The notes under the pieces: model-generated
Seen by the model: only the letters and a program-made list of their open reading frames with translations
What the model was told of the DNA's origin: nothing
The model's database searches: none
Origin: Gemmatimonadaceae bacterium
GTDB lineage: Bacteria; Gemmatimonadota; Gemmatimonadetes; Gemmatimonadales; Gemmatimonadaceae
Reading direction: 5' to 3'
DNA: 64,000 bases
NCBI GenBank assembly: GCA_019637355.1
Contig: JAHBVT010000001.1
Span: forward strand, 2,387,192-2,451,191
Shown here: positions 40,691-49,373 of the stretch, in pieces
How positions within the stretch are numbered: position 1 is the first letter of the stretch
Layout of the letters: the number at the start of each line of letters is the position of its first letter
Translations under genes and position numbers: made by a program

Positions 40691-41776
40691 ATGCGCTCGC
40701 TCTCGCGGATCGCTCCGCTCCTGGTCGTCCTCGCCGGCAGCCCGCTCTCGGCGCAGCTGCTGGAGAACTCGTCGGTGCTCACGGCGCCGACCTTCACCTC
40801 GCTCACCTTCGGCTCGGGGCCGGGCAAGCGCAGCGTCTCGCAACTCGCGCTGCCGGTGGTGGTGATCCTGCCGTTCGGCGAGAAGGTGTCCGTCGACGTC
40901 TCCACCGCCTTCGCCAACTCGCGCGTCACCGTGGACGACTCCACGGCGAGCGAGATCAGCGGCCTCACCGACACGCAGATCCGCGGCAACTTCCGGATTG
41001 GCGCAGACAACCTGCTCGTCACGGTCGGCCTGAACCTGCCGACGGGTCAATACTCGGTGCCGGAGAACCAGCAGGAGGCGGCCGGTCAGATCGGCAATGA
41101 CTTCCTGTACTACCCGATTTCGTCGATGGGCAACGGCCTGGCGATGACGGGCGGCGTCGCCTACGCGCGGCCGATGGGCAGCTGGAACGTCGGCGGCGGC
41201 GCCAGCGCACGAAAGAGCACCGAGTTCGCGGCTTTCGAGGTCGCGTCGTCGGACTTCCGCTTCACCCCGGCTGACGAATACCGCGTGACCTTCAACGCCG
41301 ACCGTCCGGTGGGTGACGGCGCGCTGTCGCTGGGCCTCACGTACTCGATCTTCGGTGAGGACATCGCCGACACCACGACGTACAGCACCGGCGATCGCCT
41401 CATCGCCACGGCGGGCTGGAACTTCCCGATGAAGGGCGCGGACGTGTTCCTCAGCGCCTGGAACCTCTACCGTCTCGAAGGCGAGATCCTCGGCGCCGAC
41501 GCGCCGGCCGAGAATGTGTTCAACATCGCCGGCGCGGTGAGCATCCCGATGGGTCAGTTGCTGCTGCAGCCGAACGTCGAGACGCGCCTGTGGCAGGTGG
41601 GTGGCGCCCGCGCCGGTAACCTCGTGAATCTCGGACTGCGCCTGCGCGTCCCCGTCGGCCGCGTCGGCCTGTTCCCCTCGGTGGGATATAGCCTCGGCAA
41701 CCTGTACTCGGTCGTCGACGGGTCGGCGACGTCGGTGAGCGGGCTGCGAACGAGCGTGACGCTACGGGTGAACTGA
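40691..41776 (+). CDS. Outer-membrane beta-barrel protein
   Basis: 361 residues with signal peptide RSLSRIAPLLVVLAGSPLSAQ. The mature chain alternates polar and hydrophobic residues in repeated strands with turn motifs (LALPVVVILPFGEKVSVDVS, NLLVTVGLNLPTGQYS, LSLGLTYSIFGEDIAD, VGLFPSVGYSLGNLYS), as in transporter-like outer-membrane proteins. The final residue is Asn, not the common Phe. It follows the CsgG-like gene by 3 nt and is probably co-transcribed and assembled with it. A terminator hairpin at 41805-41836 follows. Confidence 0.72.
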   Translation: MRSLSRIAPLLVVLAGSPLSAQLLENSSVLTAPTFTSLTFGSGPGKRSVSQLALPVVVILPFGEKVSVDVSTAFANSRVTVDDSTASEISGLTDTQIRGNFRIGADNLLVTVGLNLPTGQYSVPENQQEAAGQIGNDFLYYPISSMGNGLAMTGGVAYARPMGSWNVGGGASARKSTEFAAFEVASSDFRFTPADEYRVTFNADRPVGDGALSLGLTYSIFGEDIADTTTYSTGDRLIATAGWNFPMKGADVFLSAWNLYRLEGEILGADAPAENVFNIAGAVSIPMGQLLLQPNVETRLWQVGGARAGNLVNLGLRLRVPVGRVGLFPSVGYSLGNLYSVVDGSATSVSGLRTSVTLRVN

Positions 41777-41782
41777 GGTCAA

Positions 41783-41889
41783 GACGGAGGACGGAAGATT
41801 GAAGCGGCCGCGGGGGGACAAGTCCTCTCGCGGCCGTTAGATTCTCTGTGGTCTCCGGAGCCCTCGGCTCCCACCATCCGTCCTCCGTC
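41783..41889. repeat. Heptad-repeat element enclosing a terminator, before yebC
   Basis: 13-nt arms GACGGAGGACGGA (41783-41795) and its exact reverse complement (41877-41889). Within them CGGCCGCG pairs with CGCGGCCG (41805-41812 with 41829-41836), extended by G-U pairs and followed by T-rich TTAGATTCTCT. This hairpin likely ends the barrel transcript. The right arm leads to the yebC ATG at 41903 through CCCCAGT. Confidence 0.85.
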
Positions 41890-41902
41890 ATCCGTCCCCA
41901 GT

Positions 41903-42643
41903 ATGGCCGGCCACAGTAAGTGGAAACAGATCAAGCACTACAAGGCCGCCACGGACAAGAAGCGTGGCGCGCTGTTCACCAAGCTGCTGCGGGAAATCAC
42001 CGTCGCGGCGAAGGCCGGTGGCGGCGACCCTGACGGCAATCCGCGGCTGCGCACGGCGATCGAGAACGCCAAGGCGCAGTCCTGTCCCAAGGAGAACATC
42101 GAGCGCGCCGTCAAGAAGGGCACCGGCGAGCTCGAGGGCGTGGAGTATCAGGAAGTGCTGTACGAGGCCTACGGGCCGGGCGGCGTGGCCCTGATGATCC
42201 AGGCGCTGACCGACAACCCGACGCGCACGGTGGCGGAAGTCCGCGCCAAGCTCTCGCGCGGCGGCGGCAACCTCGGCGCGGTGAACTCGGTGGCATTTAT
42301 GTTCGACCGCAAGGGCCAGATCTTCATTCCCGTCGAGGGCCGTGACGAGGACGGCGTGATGGAGCAGGCGCTGGAGGCCGGCGCCGAGGACTTCGTGCGC
42401 GAGGACGAGCAGTTCGTGGTGTCCACTGCGCCGGCCGACCTGCACGCGGTGAAGCAGGCGCTCGAGGCTGCGGGGCTGGTCGCGTCGGAAGCAGAGCTGA
42501 CCTGGGTGCCGAAGAGCAACGTGCGCGTGGAAGGCGAGAACGCGTCACAGTTGATCAAGCTGATGGAGCAGCTCGAGGACCTCGACGACGTGCAGAAGGT
42601 GGACGCCAACTTCGATATGGATATGTCGGAGATGTCGGCGTGA
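41903..42643 (+). CDS. yebC: YebC/PmpR-family protein
   Basis: 246 residues, the family length. It starts with the near-universal GHSKWKQIKHYKAATDKKR and contains AKAGGGDPDGNPRLRTAIE and ALTDNPTRTVAEVR. Members act as transcription regulators or help ribosomes through polyproline stretches. The gene before ruvC is a common bacterial arrangement. There is no Shine-Dalgarno; the heptad pyrimidine arm forms the leader. Confidence 0.95.
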   Translation: MAGHSKWKQIKHYKAATDKKRGALFTKLLREITVAAKAGGGDPDGNPRLRTAIENAKAQSCPKENIERAVKKGTGELEGVEYQEVLYEAYGPGGVALMIQALTDNPTRTVAEVRAKLSRGGGNLGAVNSVAFMFDRKGQIFIPVEGRDEDGVMEQALEAGAEDFVREDEQFVVSTAPADLHAVKQALEAAGLVASEAELTWVPKSNVRVEGENASQLIKLMEQLEDLDDVQKVDANFDMDMSEMSA

Positions 42644-42662
42644 AGCGGCGCGCCGGCGCGTC

Positions 42663-43238
42663 GTGCTGATCCTCGGCATTGACCCCGGCACCGCCGTGAC
42701 CGGCTACGGCGTGGTGCGCGCAGGCGCGACGCCCGTGCTCGTGGAATGCGGCGTGATTCGCACCAAGGCCGAATGGCCACTGCCGCGGCGCCTGAAGGAC
42801 ATCGCCGACGGTGTGCGTGAGCTTCTGGCGCGCCACAAGCCGCAGGCGATGGCGGTGGAAGCGGCGTTCTACGCCAAGAACGTGCGCACGACGCTGGTGC
42901 TCGGTCACGCCCGCGGCGTCATCCTGCTCGCGGGCGAGGAGGCCGGCGTGGAGATTCACGAATATCCGCCGGCCGAGATCAAGAAGGCCGTGGTCGGCGC
43001 CGGTGCCGCCACCAAGCTCCAGGTGCAACTGATGATCGCGCAGCATCTCCGTCTGAAGACGCCCCCGCAACCGAGCGACGCTGCCGACGGCGTCGCCGCC
43101 GCGCTCACCTGTGCGATGCGGATTGGCACGCAGCGGGCGCTGGCGGGCGCTCGCGGAATCGGGCCGCTGCTGCGCAGGGTGTCCGCAGCGCGCACTGGGA
43201 CCGGCGCGACCGCCGCGACGGGACGGAGGTCCAAGTGA
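42663..43238 (+). CDS. ruvC: Holliday junction resolvase RuvC
   Basis: 191 residues from the GTG at 42663. The four catalytic acids are visible: Asp7 (GIDPGT), Glu66 (VEAAFY), Asp139 and Asp142 (SDAADGVAAA). The final 25 residues are a basic extension (RRVSAARTGTGATAATGRR) beyond the usual 173. It overlaps ruvA by 4 nt. Confidence 0.95.
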   Translation: MLILGIDPGTAVTGYGVVRAGATPVLVECGVIRTKAEWPLPRRLKDIADGVRELLARHKPQAMAVEAAFYAKNVRTTLVLGHARGVILLAGEEAGVEIHEYPPAEIKKAVVGAGAATKLQVQLMIAQHLRLKTPPQPSDAADGVAAALTCAMRIGTQRALAGARGIGPLLRRVSAARTGTGATAATGRRSK

Positions 43239-43831
43239 TCGCCCGCCTCGACGGCACGCTGGCCTCGCACGGACTGGATCGCATCGAGCTGCGCACCAGC
43301 GGTGGCGTCACCTACGAGGTGATGGTGCCGCTGAGCGTGCTCGAATCCCTGCCCCGCGCGGGCGGTGAGATTGCGCTGCACACGGCGATGGTCGTGCGCG
43401 AGGATGCGTGGACGCTGTACGGCTTCGCCAGCGCCGACGAGCGCAAGCTGTTCCAGCGGCTGATGGGCACCACGGGCGTGGGGCCGGCGCTGGCGATGAA
43501 TCTCCTGAGCACGCTCACCGGCGAGCGGTTGGTGCGCGCCGTGCGCGAGGGCGATTTGGCGACGCTCACGCGCGTGCCGCGGGTGGGCAAGAAGTTGGCC
43601 GAGCGCCTGGTGCTGGAGCTGCGCGACAAGCTCGAGGGCCCGGTGGAGGCCGGCGCGGGCAAGGCGGCGCCGAGCGGCGGCGCCAGCGCCGACGCGGTCC
43701 GTGCGCTCGTGGCCCTGGGCTATCAGGCCGCCGACGCCGAGCGCGCCGTGCGCAGTGCGCTGGACGGGGCACCGAGCGGCGAGACGACGGCCGACCTGAT
43801 CCGCCGTTCGCTGGCCGCCCTCGCGAAGTAG
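43235..43831 (+). CDS. ruvA: Holliday junction branch-migration protein RuvA
   Basis: 198 residues from the GTG at 43235, overlapping ruvC by 4 nt (GTGA). The N-terminal OB fold (IARLDGTLASHGLDRIEL) is followed by tandem HhH motifs (LMGTTGVGPALAMNLL, LTRVPRVGKKLAERLVLEL) and the C-terminal UBA-like domain (ADAVRALVALGYQAADAERAV) that contacts RuvB. Its stop codon forms the first bases of a TAGCTT box placed 6 nt before the ruvB ATG. Confidence 0.95.
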   Translation: MIARLDGTLASHGLDRIELRTSGGVTYEVMVPLSVLESLPRAGGEIALHTAMVVREDAWTLYGFASADERKLFQRLMGTTGVGPALAMNLLSTLTGERLVRAVREGDLATLTRVPRVGKKLAERLVLELRDKLEGPVEAGAGKAAPSGGASADAVRALVALGYQAADAERAVRSALDGAPSGETTADLIRRSLAALAK

Positions 43832-43834
43832 CTT
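43829..43834 (+). promoter_or_regulatory. TANNNT box 6 nt before ruvB
   Basis: TAGCTT at 43829-43834 overlaps the ruvA stop (TAG) and lies exactly 6 nt before the ruvB ATG. If used as a -10 it would give a leaderless ruvB mRNA in addition to operon read-through. Confidence 0.3.
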
Positions 43835-43840
43835 TCCGGA

Positions 43841-44872
43841 ATGTCGCGCCCCGAGATCACCACGCCCGAGGCCCTCACCGACGAGTCGGTGGTGGAGCTG
43901 TCGCTGCGCCCGCAGCGGCTGGCTGAGTTCATCGGGCAGGGCAAGGTGAAGGACGCGCTGCGCATTTACATCGACGCGGCGACGGCGCGGCAGGAGCCGC
44001 TGGATCACACGCTGCTCTTCGGCCCGCCGGGGCTGGGCAAGACGACGCTGGCCGAGCTGATCGCGCGCGAGATGGGCGTGAACATCCACACCACCAGCGG
44101 GCCGGCGCTGGAGAAGCCGGGGGACCTGGTGGGCACGCTGACGAACCTGCGCGCCGGCGACATCCTGTTCATCGACGAGATCCATCGCCTGCGGCCGGTG
44201 ATCGACGAGTTCCTGTATCCGGCGATGGAAGACTCGAAGATCGACATCCGGCTCAGCGAGGGCCCGAAGGCGCAGACGATCACGATGCCGATCGAGCGCT
44301 TCACGCTCATCGGCGCGACGACGCGCCTCGGGATGCTGACGGCGCCGCTGCGCGCGCGCTTCGGCATCGAGCTGCGGCTCAACTACTATCCGGCCGAAGA
44401 AGTGGAGGAGATCGTGCATCGCACGGCGGCCGTGATTGGCTCCCAGGTGGACGCGGCCGGGGCCAGCGAGCTGGCGCGGCGGGCACGTGGGACACCGCGT
44501 GTGGCCAACCGCTTGCTGCGCCGGGTGCGCGACTATGCACAGGTGAAGGCCGACGGCCACATCACGCGCGAGGTGGCGCGCGAGGCGCTGGCGATGCTCG
44601 ACGTGGACGAGTTCGGCCTCGACGAGATGGACACGCGGCTGCTGCGTGCCATCATCGAGAAGTTCGATGGCGGCCCGGTCGGCGTGGGGACAATCGCCGC
44701 AGCGGTAGGCGAGGACGCCGAGACGCTGGAGGAGGTGTACGAGCCCTTCCTCGTGCAGAACGGCCTGCTGCAGCGCAGCCCGCGCGGCCGGATGGCCACG
44801 GCGCAGGCATACCGGCACCTGGGGTACCCGCCGCCGAACAGACCGGCGGACGCGCAGCCCGAGCTGTTCTGA
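43841..44872 (+). CDS. ruvB: Holliday junction helicase RuvB
   Basis: AAA+ motor of the RuvAB complex, 343 residues. Walker [13 protein letters not shown], Walker [11 protein letters not shown], sensor 1 [20 protein letters not shown], arginine finger in that segment, and the C-terminal winged helix ([22 protein letters not shown]). Full length. With ruvC and ruvA it completes the Holliday-junction set. Confidence 0.96.
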   Translation: MSRPEITTPEALTDESVVELSLRPQRLAEFIGQGKVKDALRIYIDAATARQEPLDHTLLFGPPGLGKTTLAELIAREMGVNIHTTSGPALEKPGDLVGTLTNLRAGDILFIDEIHRLRPVIDEFLYPAMEDSKIDIRLSEGPKAQTITMPIERFTLIGATTRLGMLTAPLRARFGIELRLNYYPAEEVEEIVHRTAAVIGSQVDAAGASELARRARGTPRVANRLLRRVRDYAQVKADGHITREVAREALAMLDVDEFGLDEMDTRLLRAIIEKFDGGPVGVGTIAAAVGEDAETLEEVYEPFLVQNGLLQRSPRGRMATAQAYRHLGYPPPNRPADAQPELF

Positions 44873-44916
44873 GGCGCTTGGGCGCTCGCAGGATGGCGCG
44901 CCCGCCTTTCGATCCG

Positions 44917-45975
44917 ATGCCCCGCGGTCTCCTCACCTCCGACTACGACTTCGCGTTGCCGCTGGACCGCATCGCGCAGGCGCCGGCCGCGCGTCGCGAC
45001 GAGAGCCGCCTGATGGTGCTGGACCGTGCTGGCGGCACAATCGCGCATCACCGCTTCCGTGAGCTTCCCAAGTTTCTGCGCGAGGGCGACACGCTCACGC
45101 TCAACACGACGCGCGTCTTCAAGGCGCGGCTGCTCGGCACTCGCGACTCTGGCGCACCGGCGGAAGTGTTGTTGCTCAAGGAGGCCCCGCAGGCGCGCTG
45201 GGAAGCGATGGTGCAGCCGGGCAACAAGCTGAAGCCGGGTCGAGTGGTGACGTTTTCGGAGGGATTCACCGCCGAGATGGGCGAGCCGACGGAGCGCGGC
45301 ACGCGGCTCGTGCGGCTGCGCGTCGAGGGCGCGCGGGCGGGCGATCGGGCCGCCGAGCGCGTGGCGATCGCGGCGCACGGCCACGTGCCGCTGCCGCCGT
45401 ACATCGAGCGCGGCGACACCGCCAGCGACCTCGAGCGCTACCAGACCGTGTATGCGCGGCAGGAGGGTTCGGTGGCCGCGCCGACGGCCGGCCTGCACTT
45501 CACGCCGGAACTGCTCGCCGCGCTGGAGACGCAGGGCGTGAGGCGGGCGGAGGTGCTGCTGCACGTCGGCGCCGGAACGTTCAAGCCGGTGGAGGTGGAG
45601 GATCCGTCGCAGCACGAGATGCACGAGGAGTGGTACGACGTGAGCGAGGAGACCGCGTCCGCGCTCACGGCGACGCGCCGTGCGGGGCACCGCGTGGGCG
45701 CCGTGGGCACTACGGCGCTGCGCACGCTTGAGACCGTGTGGCGGGAGGATGGGCACTACGCCGCGGGCAGCGGCGAGACGCGGATCTTCATCCGCCCGCC
45801 GGCGGTGGTGCGCTCGGCGGATGTGCTGATCACCAACTTCCACCTGCCCCGCTCCACCCTGCTGATGCTGGTGGCGGCCTTCGCCGGTTACGAGTTCACG
45901 ATGGAGGCCTACGCGACCGCCGTGCGCGAGGGCTACCGGTTCTACTCCTACGGCGATGCGATGCTGATTCTGTAG
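44917..45975 (+). CDS. queA: S-adenosylmethionine:tRNA ribosyltransferase-isomerase
   Basis: Makes epoxyqueuosine in tRNA from preQ1; 352 residues from the ATG at 44917. This start puts LLTSDYDFALPLDRIAQAP near the N-terminus as in homologues; an in-frame ATG at 44893 would add 8 residues. Family motifs: ESRLMVLDR, NTTRVFKARLLG, PPYIERGD, SVAAPTAGLHFTPELL, HVGAGTFKPVEVEDP, ITNFHLPRSTLLMLV and GYRFYSYGDAMLIL. The next gene, yajC, follows the queA stop as in many genomes. Confidence 0.94.
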   Translation: MPRGLLTSDYDFALPLDRIAQAPAARRDESRLMVLDRAGGTIAHHRFRELPKFLREGDTLTLNTTRVFKARLLGTRDSGAPAEVLLLKEAPQARWEAMVQPGNKLKPGRVVTFSEGFTAEMGEPTERGTRLVRLRVEGARAGDRAAERVAIAAHGHVPLPPYIERGDTASDLERYQTVYARQEGSVAAPTAGLHFTPELLAALETQGVRRAEVLLHVGAGTFKPVEVEDPSQHEMHEEWYDVSEETASALTATRRAGHRVGAVGTTALRTLETVWREDGHYAAGSGETRIFIRPPAVVRSADVLITNFHLPRSTLLMLVAAFAGYEFTMEAYATAVREGYRFYSYGDAMLIL

Positions 45976-45996
45976 TTAGATTTCCCAGTTGCCACT

Positions 45997-46020
45997 CCTT
46001 CCGTCTTCAGTCTTCCGTCC
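45997..46020. repeat. Single heptad arm before yajC
   Basis: CCTTCCGTCTTCAGTCTTCCGTCC, the pyrimidine form of three heptads, ends 2 nt before the yajC ATG. No inverted partner is seen within 50 nt. Another case of the heptad leader without a Shine-Dalgarno. Confidence 0.8.
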
Positions 46021-46022
46021 CA

Positions 46023-46379
46023 ATGCCCATTTCGATTTTCCTGCAGGCCACTCCAGCTGCCCCGACTGGCGGCTCCGCGCTCGCGCCGTTCCTGTTCCAG
46101 ATCGGCGCCATCTTCGCGATCTTCTACTTCCTGATGATCCGTCCGCAGCAGAAGCAGCGGAAGGCGCACGAAGCGGCGATCCTCGCGATGAAGAAGGGTG
46201 ACCAGGTGGTCACCGCCGGCGGCATCGTCGGTGAAGTGGTGCACATCAAAGACAACGCACGCGACGGCAAGCCGGGCCCGTCGCTGCAGGACCACATCAC
46301 CGTGCGCAGCGGCGAGTCCAAGCTGATCGTCGTGCGCAGCCGCATCGCTTCCGTGGGCGGCAGCGAGCCCGCCGCGTAG
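46023..46379 (+). CDS. yajC: Preprotein translocase accessory subunit YajC
   Basis: 118 residues: one membrane helix (FLFQIGAIFAIFYFLMI) followed by RPQQKQRKAHEAAILAMKKGDQVVTAGGIVG, the family signature. It joins SecDF at the Sec translocon, though secD and secF are not in this window. The C-terminal part carries a 10-residue insertion (DNARDGKPGP) relative to short members. def starts 5 nt after its stop. Confidence 0.94.
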   Translation: MPISIFLQATPAAPTGGSALAPFLFQIGAIFAIFYFLMIRPQQKQRKAHEAAILAMKKGDQVVTAGGIVGEVVHIKDNARDGKPGPSLQDHITVRSGESKLIVVRSRIASVGGSEPAA

Positions 46380-46384
46380 CTCCG

Positions 46385-46972
46385 ATGGCCGTCCTCCCGA
46401 TCACCGTCCTCGGCAGCCCCGTCCTGCGCGAAGTCACCACGCCGGTGACGGAGGTGACGGACGAGCTGCGCAGGCTCGCCGCCGATATGCTCGAGACGAT
46501 GCGCGCCGCCGACGGCGTCGGCCTCGCCGCGCCGCAGGTCGGCCGCAGCGAGCGCCTGTGCGTCGTCGAGGTCGGCGAGGTAACGGCGGTGCTGTTCAAC
46601 CCCGAGATCATCGCGCGCGAGGGGAAGATCAAGTGGGAGGAAGGTTGCCTCTCGATCCCCGACGTGTTCGGTTGGGTGGAGCGCTCGGCTTACGTGAAGG
46701 TCCGCGCGCTGGGTCTCGATGGACAGCCCTTTGAACTCGAAGGCCGCGAGCTGCTTGCGGTGTGCATCCAGCACGAGCTCGACCACTTGGACGGCAAGCT
46801 CTTCCTCGACCATCTCAGCTTCTTGAACCGCCGCCGCGCGATGAGTGCCTGGGACGAGGAGAAGGTGAAGTATCCGAAGTTGGTCAGGGTGCTTCCGGCG
46901 AAGGCGCCGGGACGGAAGACTGAAGACGAAAGGAGTGCGGCCGCAGGCGCGGAGCATCACGACGCGTTATAG
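46385..46972 (+). CDS. def: Peptide deformylase with repeat-derived C-terminal tail
   Basis: Removes formyl from N-terminal Met; 195 residues against about 170. Three family motifs are present: GVGLAAPQ, EGCLS and HELDH (metal Cys and two His). The last 22 residues or so (GRKTEDERSAAAGAEHHDAL) do not look like deformylase; their first part is translated from a heptad repeat arm (GGGACGGAAGAC), so the reading frame appears to have been extended by the element. fmt follows, the usual partner. Confidence 0.93.
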   Translation: MAVLPITVLGSPVLREVTTPVTEVTDELRRLAADMLETMRAADGVGLAAPQVGRSERLCVVEVGEVTAVLFNPEIIAREGKIKWEEGCLSIPDVFGWVERSAYVKVRALGLDGQPFELEGRELLAVCIQHELDHLDGKLFLDHLSFLNRRRAMSAWDEEKVKYPKLVRVLPAKAPGRKTEDERSAAAGAEHHDAL

Positions 46973-47062
46973 GTGGTCGGTGGGCGCTGGAACCGAGAGC
47001 GCCCACCGTGTTGTATCCTTTCCAGCAGTTGCCGTTGGCTTCCGTCCTCCGTCTTCCGTCCC
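46909..47062. repeat. Heptad-repeat element enclosing a terminator, def-fmt junction
   Basis: 12-nt arms GGGACGGAAGAC (46909-46920) and GTCTTCCGTCCC (47051-47062), exact reverse complements. Inside, CGGTGGGCGCT (46978-46988) pairs with AGCGCCCACCG (46998-47008), loop 9 nt, followed by TGTTGTATCCTTTCC. The left arm is coding (the end of def); the right arm lies 11 nt before the fmt GTG. Same plan as 41783-41889. Confidence 0.85.
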
Positions 47063-47073
47063 AAGTCTGTCCC

Positions 47074-48012
47074 GTGCGCCTCGCCTTCTTCGGCACCCCC
47101 GACTTCGCCGTCCCCACCCTGCGCGCCTTGCTTGGCGAAGGGCACGACGTCGTCTGTGTGGTGACGCAGCCGGATCGCCCGCAGGGCCGCTCGCGGTCCA
47201 CGCTGGTGCCGCCGCCGGTGAAGGCGGTCGCGCTGGAGGAAGACATCCCCGTGCTGCAGCCAGAGCGTCCGCGCGGCGCGGAGTTCCTCGCGCAGCTGCG
47301 TAGCTTCGCGCCGGACCTGAGCGTGGTGGTCGCCTACGGGCACATCCTGCGGCAGGACGTCATCGACCTGCCCACGCGCGGAACGGTGAACATCCACGCG
47401 TCGCTGCTGCCGCGCTGGCGCGGCGCGGCACCGATCCAAGCTGCCATCCTCGCCGGCGACGCCGAGACCGGCGTGAGCATCCAGCGGATGGTGCTGCAGC
47501 TCGACGCCGGGCCGGTGCTGCACGAGCTGCGCGTACCGCTGAGCGACGGCATCACGGGCGGCGAACTCACGGAGGCGCTGTCGGAGCTCGGCGCGGAAGC
47601 CATCATCGGCTACCTCGCGCTGGAGGAGCTCGGCGGCATCAACGAGCGCGTGCAGGACGAGTCGCTGGTGACGTATGCGCCGAAGATCGATCGCGCGATG
47701 GCGCAGCTGGATTTCCGTCGGCCGGCAGCGGAAGTGGCACGGGCGGTGCGGGCCTTCGATCCGCGGCCCGGCGCCTGGGGCGTGGTGCGCGATGGCGAGG
47801 TTCGGCTCTTCGGCGTGCGCGTGTTGCCGGACCGTCGCGGCGAACCCAGCGAGGTGCTCGAGGTGGGCGAGATGGGAATGGTCGTGGCCTGCGGCAGCGG
47901 CGCCATCGCCGTGGAGACAGTGCACCCGGCAGGCCGGCGGCGCGTGGCCGCGCTGGACTGGTACCAGGGACGCGGCATCGCCGTGGGCGACTGCTGGGAA
48001 CTGCCCGCGTAG
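47074..48012 (+). CDS. fmt: Methionyl-tRNA formyltransferase
   Basis: 312 residues from the GTG at 47074, near the E. coli length of 315. This start is chosen because the fold begins VRLAFFGTPDFAVP. Formyl-THF-binding signature NIHASLLPRWRGAAPIQ and SIQRMVLQLDAGPVL. The C-terminal OB domain binds tRNA (GVRVLPDRRGEP onward). An in-frame ATG at 47008 would translate the repeat arm and terminator and is rejected. Works with def to start and finish N-formylation. Confidence 0.95.
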   Translation: MRLAFFGTPDFAVPTLRALLGEGHDVVCVVTQPDRPQGRSRSTLVPPPVKAVALEEDIPVLQPERPRGAEFLAQLRSFAPDLSVVVAYGHILRQDVIDLPTRGTVNIHASLLPRWRGAAPIQAAILAGDAETGVSIQRMVLQLDAGPVLHELRVPLSDGITGGELTEALSELGAEAIIGYLALEELGGINERVQDESLVTYAPKIDRAMAQLDFRRPAAEVARAVRAFDPRPGAWGVVRDGEVRLFGVRVLPDRRGEPSEVLEVGEMGMVVACGSGAIAVETVHPAGRRRVAALDWYQGRGIAVGDCWELPA

Positions 48013-48047
48013 GGCAGGCCTCCGCTGACCGACTATCTTTGGAGGGT

Positions 48048-49373
48048 ATGCCCAGCACCCTCCCGCTCGTGACTGACGCCCGCATCGCCGCCGCCGAGAC
48101 GCTCGCTGACCTGCGCAGCGGCTTCTTGCTCGACGCTGCCTTCGACCGCCGCACCGCGGCGCTCGACGCGCGCGACCGGCGCTGGACGCAGGAGCTGGTC
48201 TGGGGAATGCTGCGCCGCCGCGGGTGGATCGATCACCTGCTGGCCCCGCGCGTGCGCGGGGGCATCGCGCGGCTGGAGGCGGACCTCGCCGACCTGCTGC
48301 GGCTCGGGGTGTACCAACTGCTGTATATGGGCAGCGTGCCTGCCTACGCCGCCATCGCGCAGACGGTGGAGTTGGCCAAGACGCGCCACGGACTCGGCGC
48401 GAGCAAGCTGGCCAACGCGGTGCTGCGCCGAATCGAGCGCGAGCGCGACGCGCTGGACGCCGAGTTGCCGGCCGATCCCGTGGAAGCGCTGGCGGTGGAA
48501 CACTCGCACCCGCGCTGGTTGGTGGCGCGCTGGGTGGCGCGTTGGGGCGCCGAAGAGACGCGCGCGTTGCTCGAGGCGAACAACCGCGAGGCGCCGCTGA
48601 TCGTGCGGCCCTGGGGCGTGGTGCGCGAGCAGCTCGAGACGATGCTCGAGGAATCGGGCGTCGGCACCGGCGATGCGCCGCTCGTCGAGGATTCGCTGCT
48701 GCTCGCGCCGGGCACGGTGCTCACGGCACTCGGCGCGTTCCAGCAGGGACGCTGCTTCGTGCAGGATCCCGCGGCCACGCTGGTGACGCGCTACGCGGCG
48801 TTGCCGCCGGGATTGCAGGTGGCCGACCTCTGCGCCGCACCCGGCGGCAAGTCGGTGGAGTTGGCGCGCCACGCGGCGCACGTGACGGCGGCCGACAGCA
48901 ACGAGAATCGCATCGGGCGCGTGATCGACACCATCGGCCGCCTCGAGCTCGAGAACGTGGACGCCGTGGTCGCCGATGCGCGGGACGGCACGCTGGGCGA
49001 GTTCGATGCCGTGTTGGTGGACGCGCCCTGCACGGGCACGGGCACCTTCCGGCGCCATCCGGATGCCCGCTGGCGCCTGCGCACCTCAGACCTCGCCGTG
49101 ATGGCGGCGGCCCAGCGCGCCGTGCTGCGCGGCGCCGCGAAGTGCGTGAAGCCCGGCGGCCTGCTCATCTACTCCACCTGCTCGCTGGAACCGGAAGAGA
49201 ACGACGCGCAGGTGGAGGCCTTCCTGGCCGACCATCCGGGCTGGACGCTGGAGCCGCCGCCGGCCGGCACCGTGCCCGACTCCGTGCTCGACGCCGGTCG
49301 CCTGCGCGTGCTGCCGCAGCGCCACGGCAGCGATGGATCATTCGCGGCGCGCCTGCGCCGAGGGAACGCCTGA
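48048..49373 (+). CDS. rsmB: 16S rRNA m5C967 methyltransferase RsmB (Sun/Fmu)
   Basis: 441 residues from the ATG at 48048. The N-terminal NusB-like domain (DRRWTQELVWGMLRRRG, LGVYQLLYM) precedes the RNA m5C methyltransferase domain: SAM site VADLCAAPGGKSVELA, DAPCTGTGTFRRHPDARW (helper Cys) and STCSLEPEENDAQVEAF (catalytic Cys). GGAGGG is only 1-2 nt before the ATG and a TATCTT lies 8 nt before it, so the transcript may begin very near the start. The order def-fmt-rsmB is widely conserved. Confidence 0.92.
   Translation: MPSTLPLVTDARIAAAETLADLRSGFLLDAAFDRRTAALDARDRRWTQELVWGMLRRRGWIDHLLAPRVRGGIARLEADLADLLRLGVYQLLYMGSVPAYAAIAQTVELAKTRHGLGASKLANAVLRRIERERDALDAELPADPVEALAVEHSHPRWLVARWVARWGAEETRALLEANNREAPLIVRPWGVVREQLETMLEESGVGTGDAPLVEDSLLLAPGTVLTALGAFQQGRCFVQDPAATLVTRYAALPPGLQVADLCAAPGGKSVELARHAAHVTAADSNENRIGRVIDTIGRLELENVDAVVADARDGTLGEFDAVLVDAPCTGTGTFRRHPDARWRLRTSDLAVMAAAQRAVLRGAAKCVKPGGLLIYSTCSLEPEENDAQVEAFLADHPGWTLEPPPAGTVPDSVLDAGRLRVLPQRHGSDGSFAARLRRGNA

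Noticed and set aside
42956-44818. 620-residue minus-strand frame across ruvC, ruvA and ruvB
   Set aside because: The three plus-strand genes are unambiguous; this is a GC-driven shadow.
47008-47073. Upstream ATG for fmt
   Set aside because: The extra residues come from the terminator loop and repeat arm; the fold begins at the GTG 47074.
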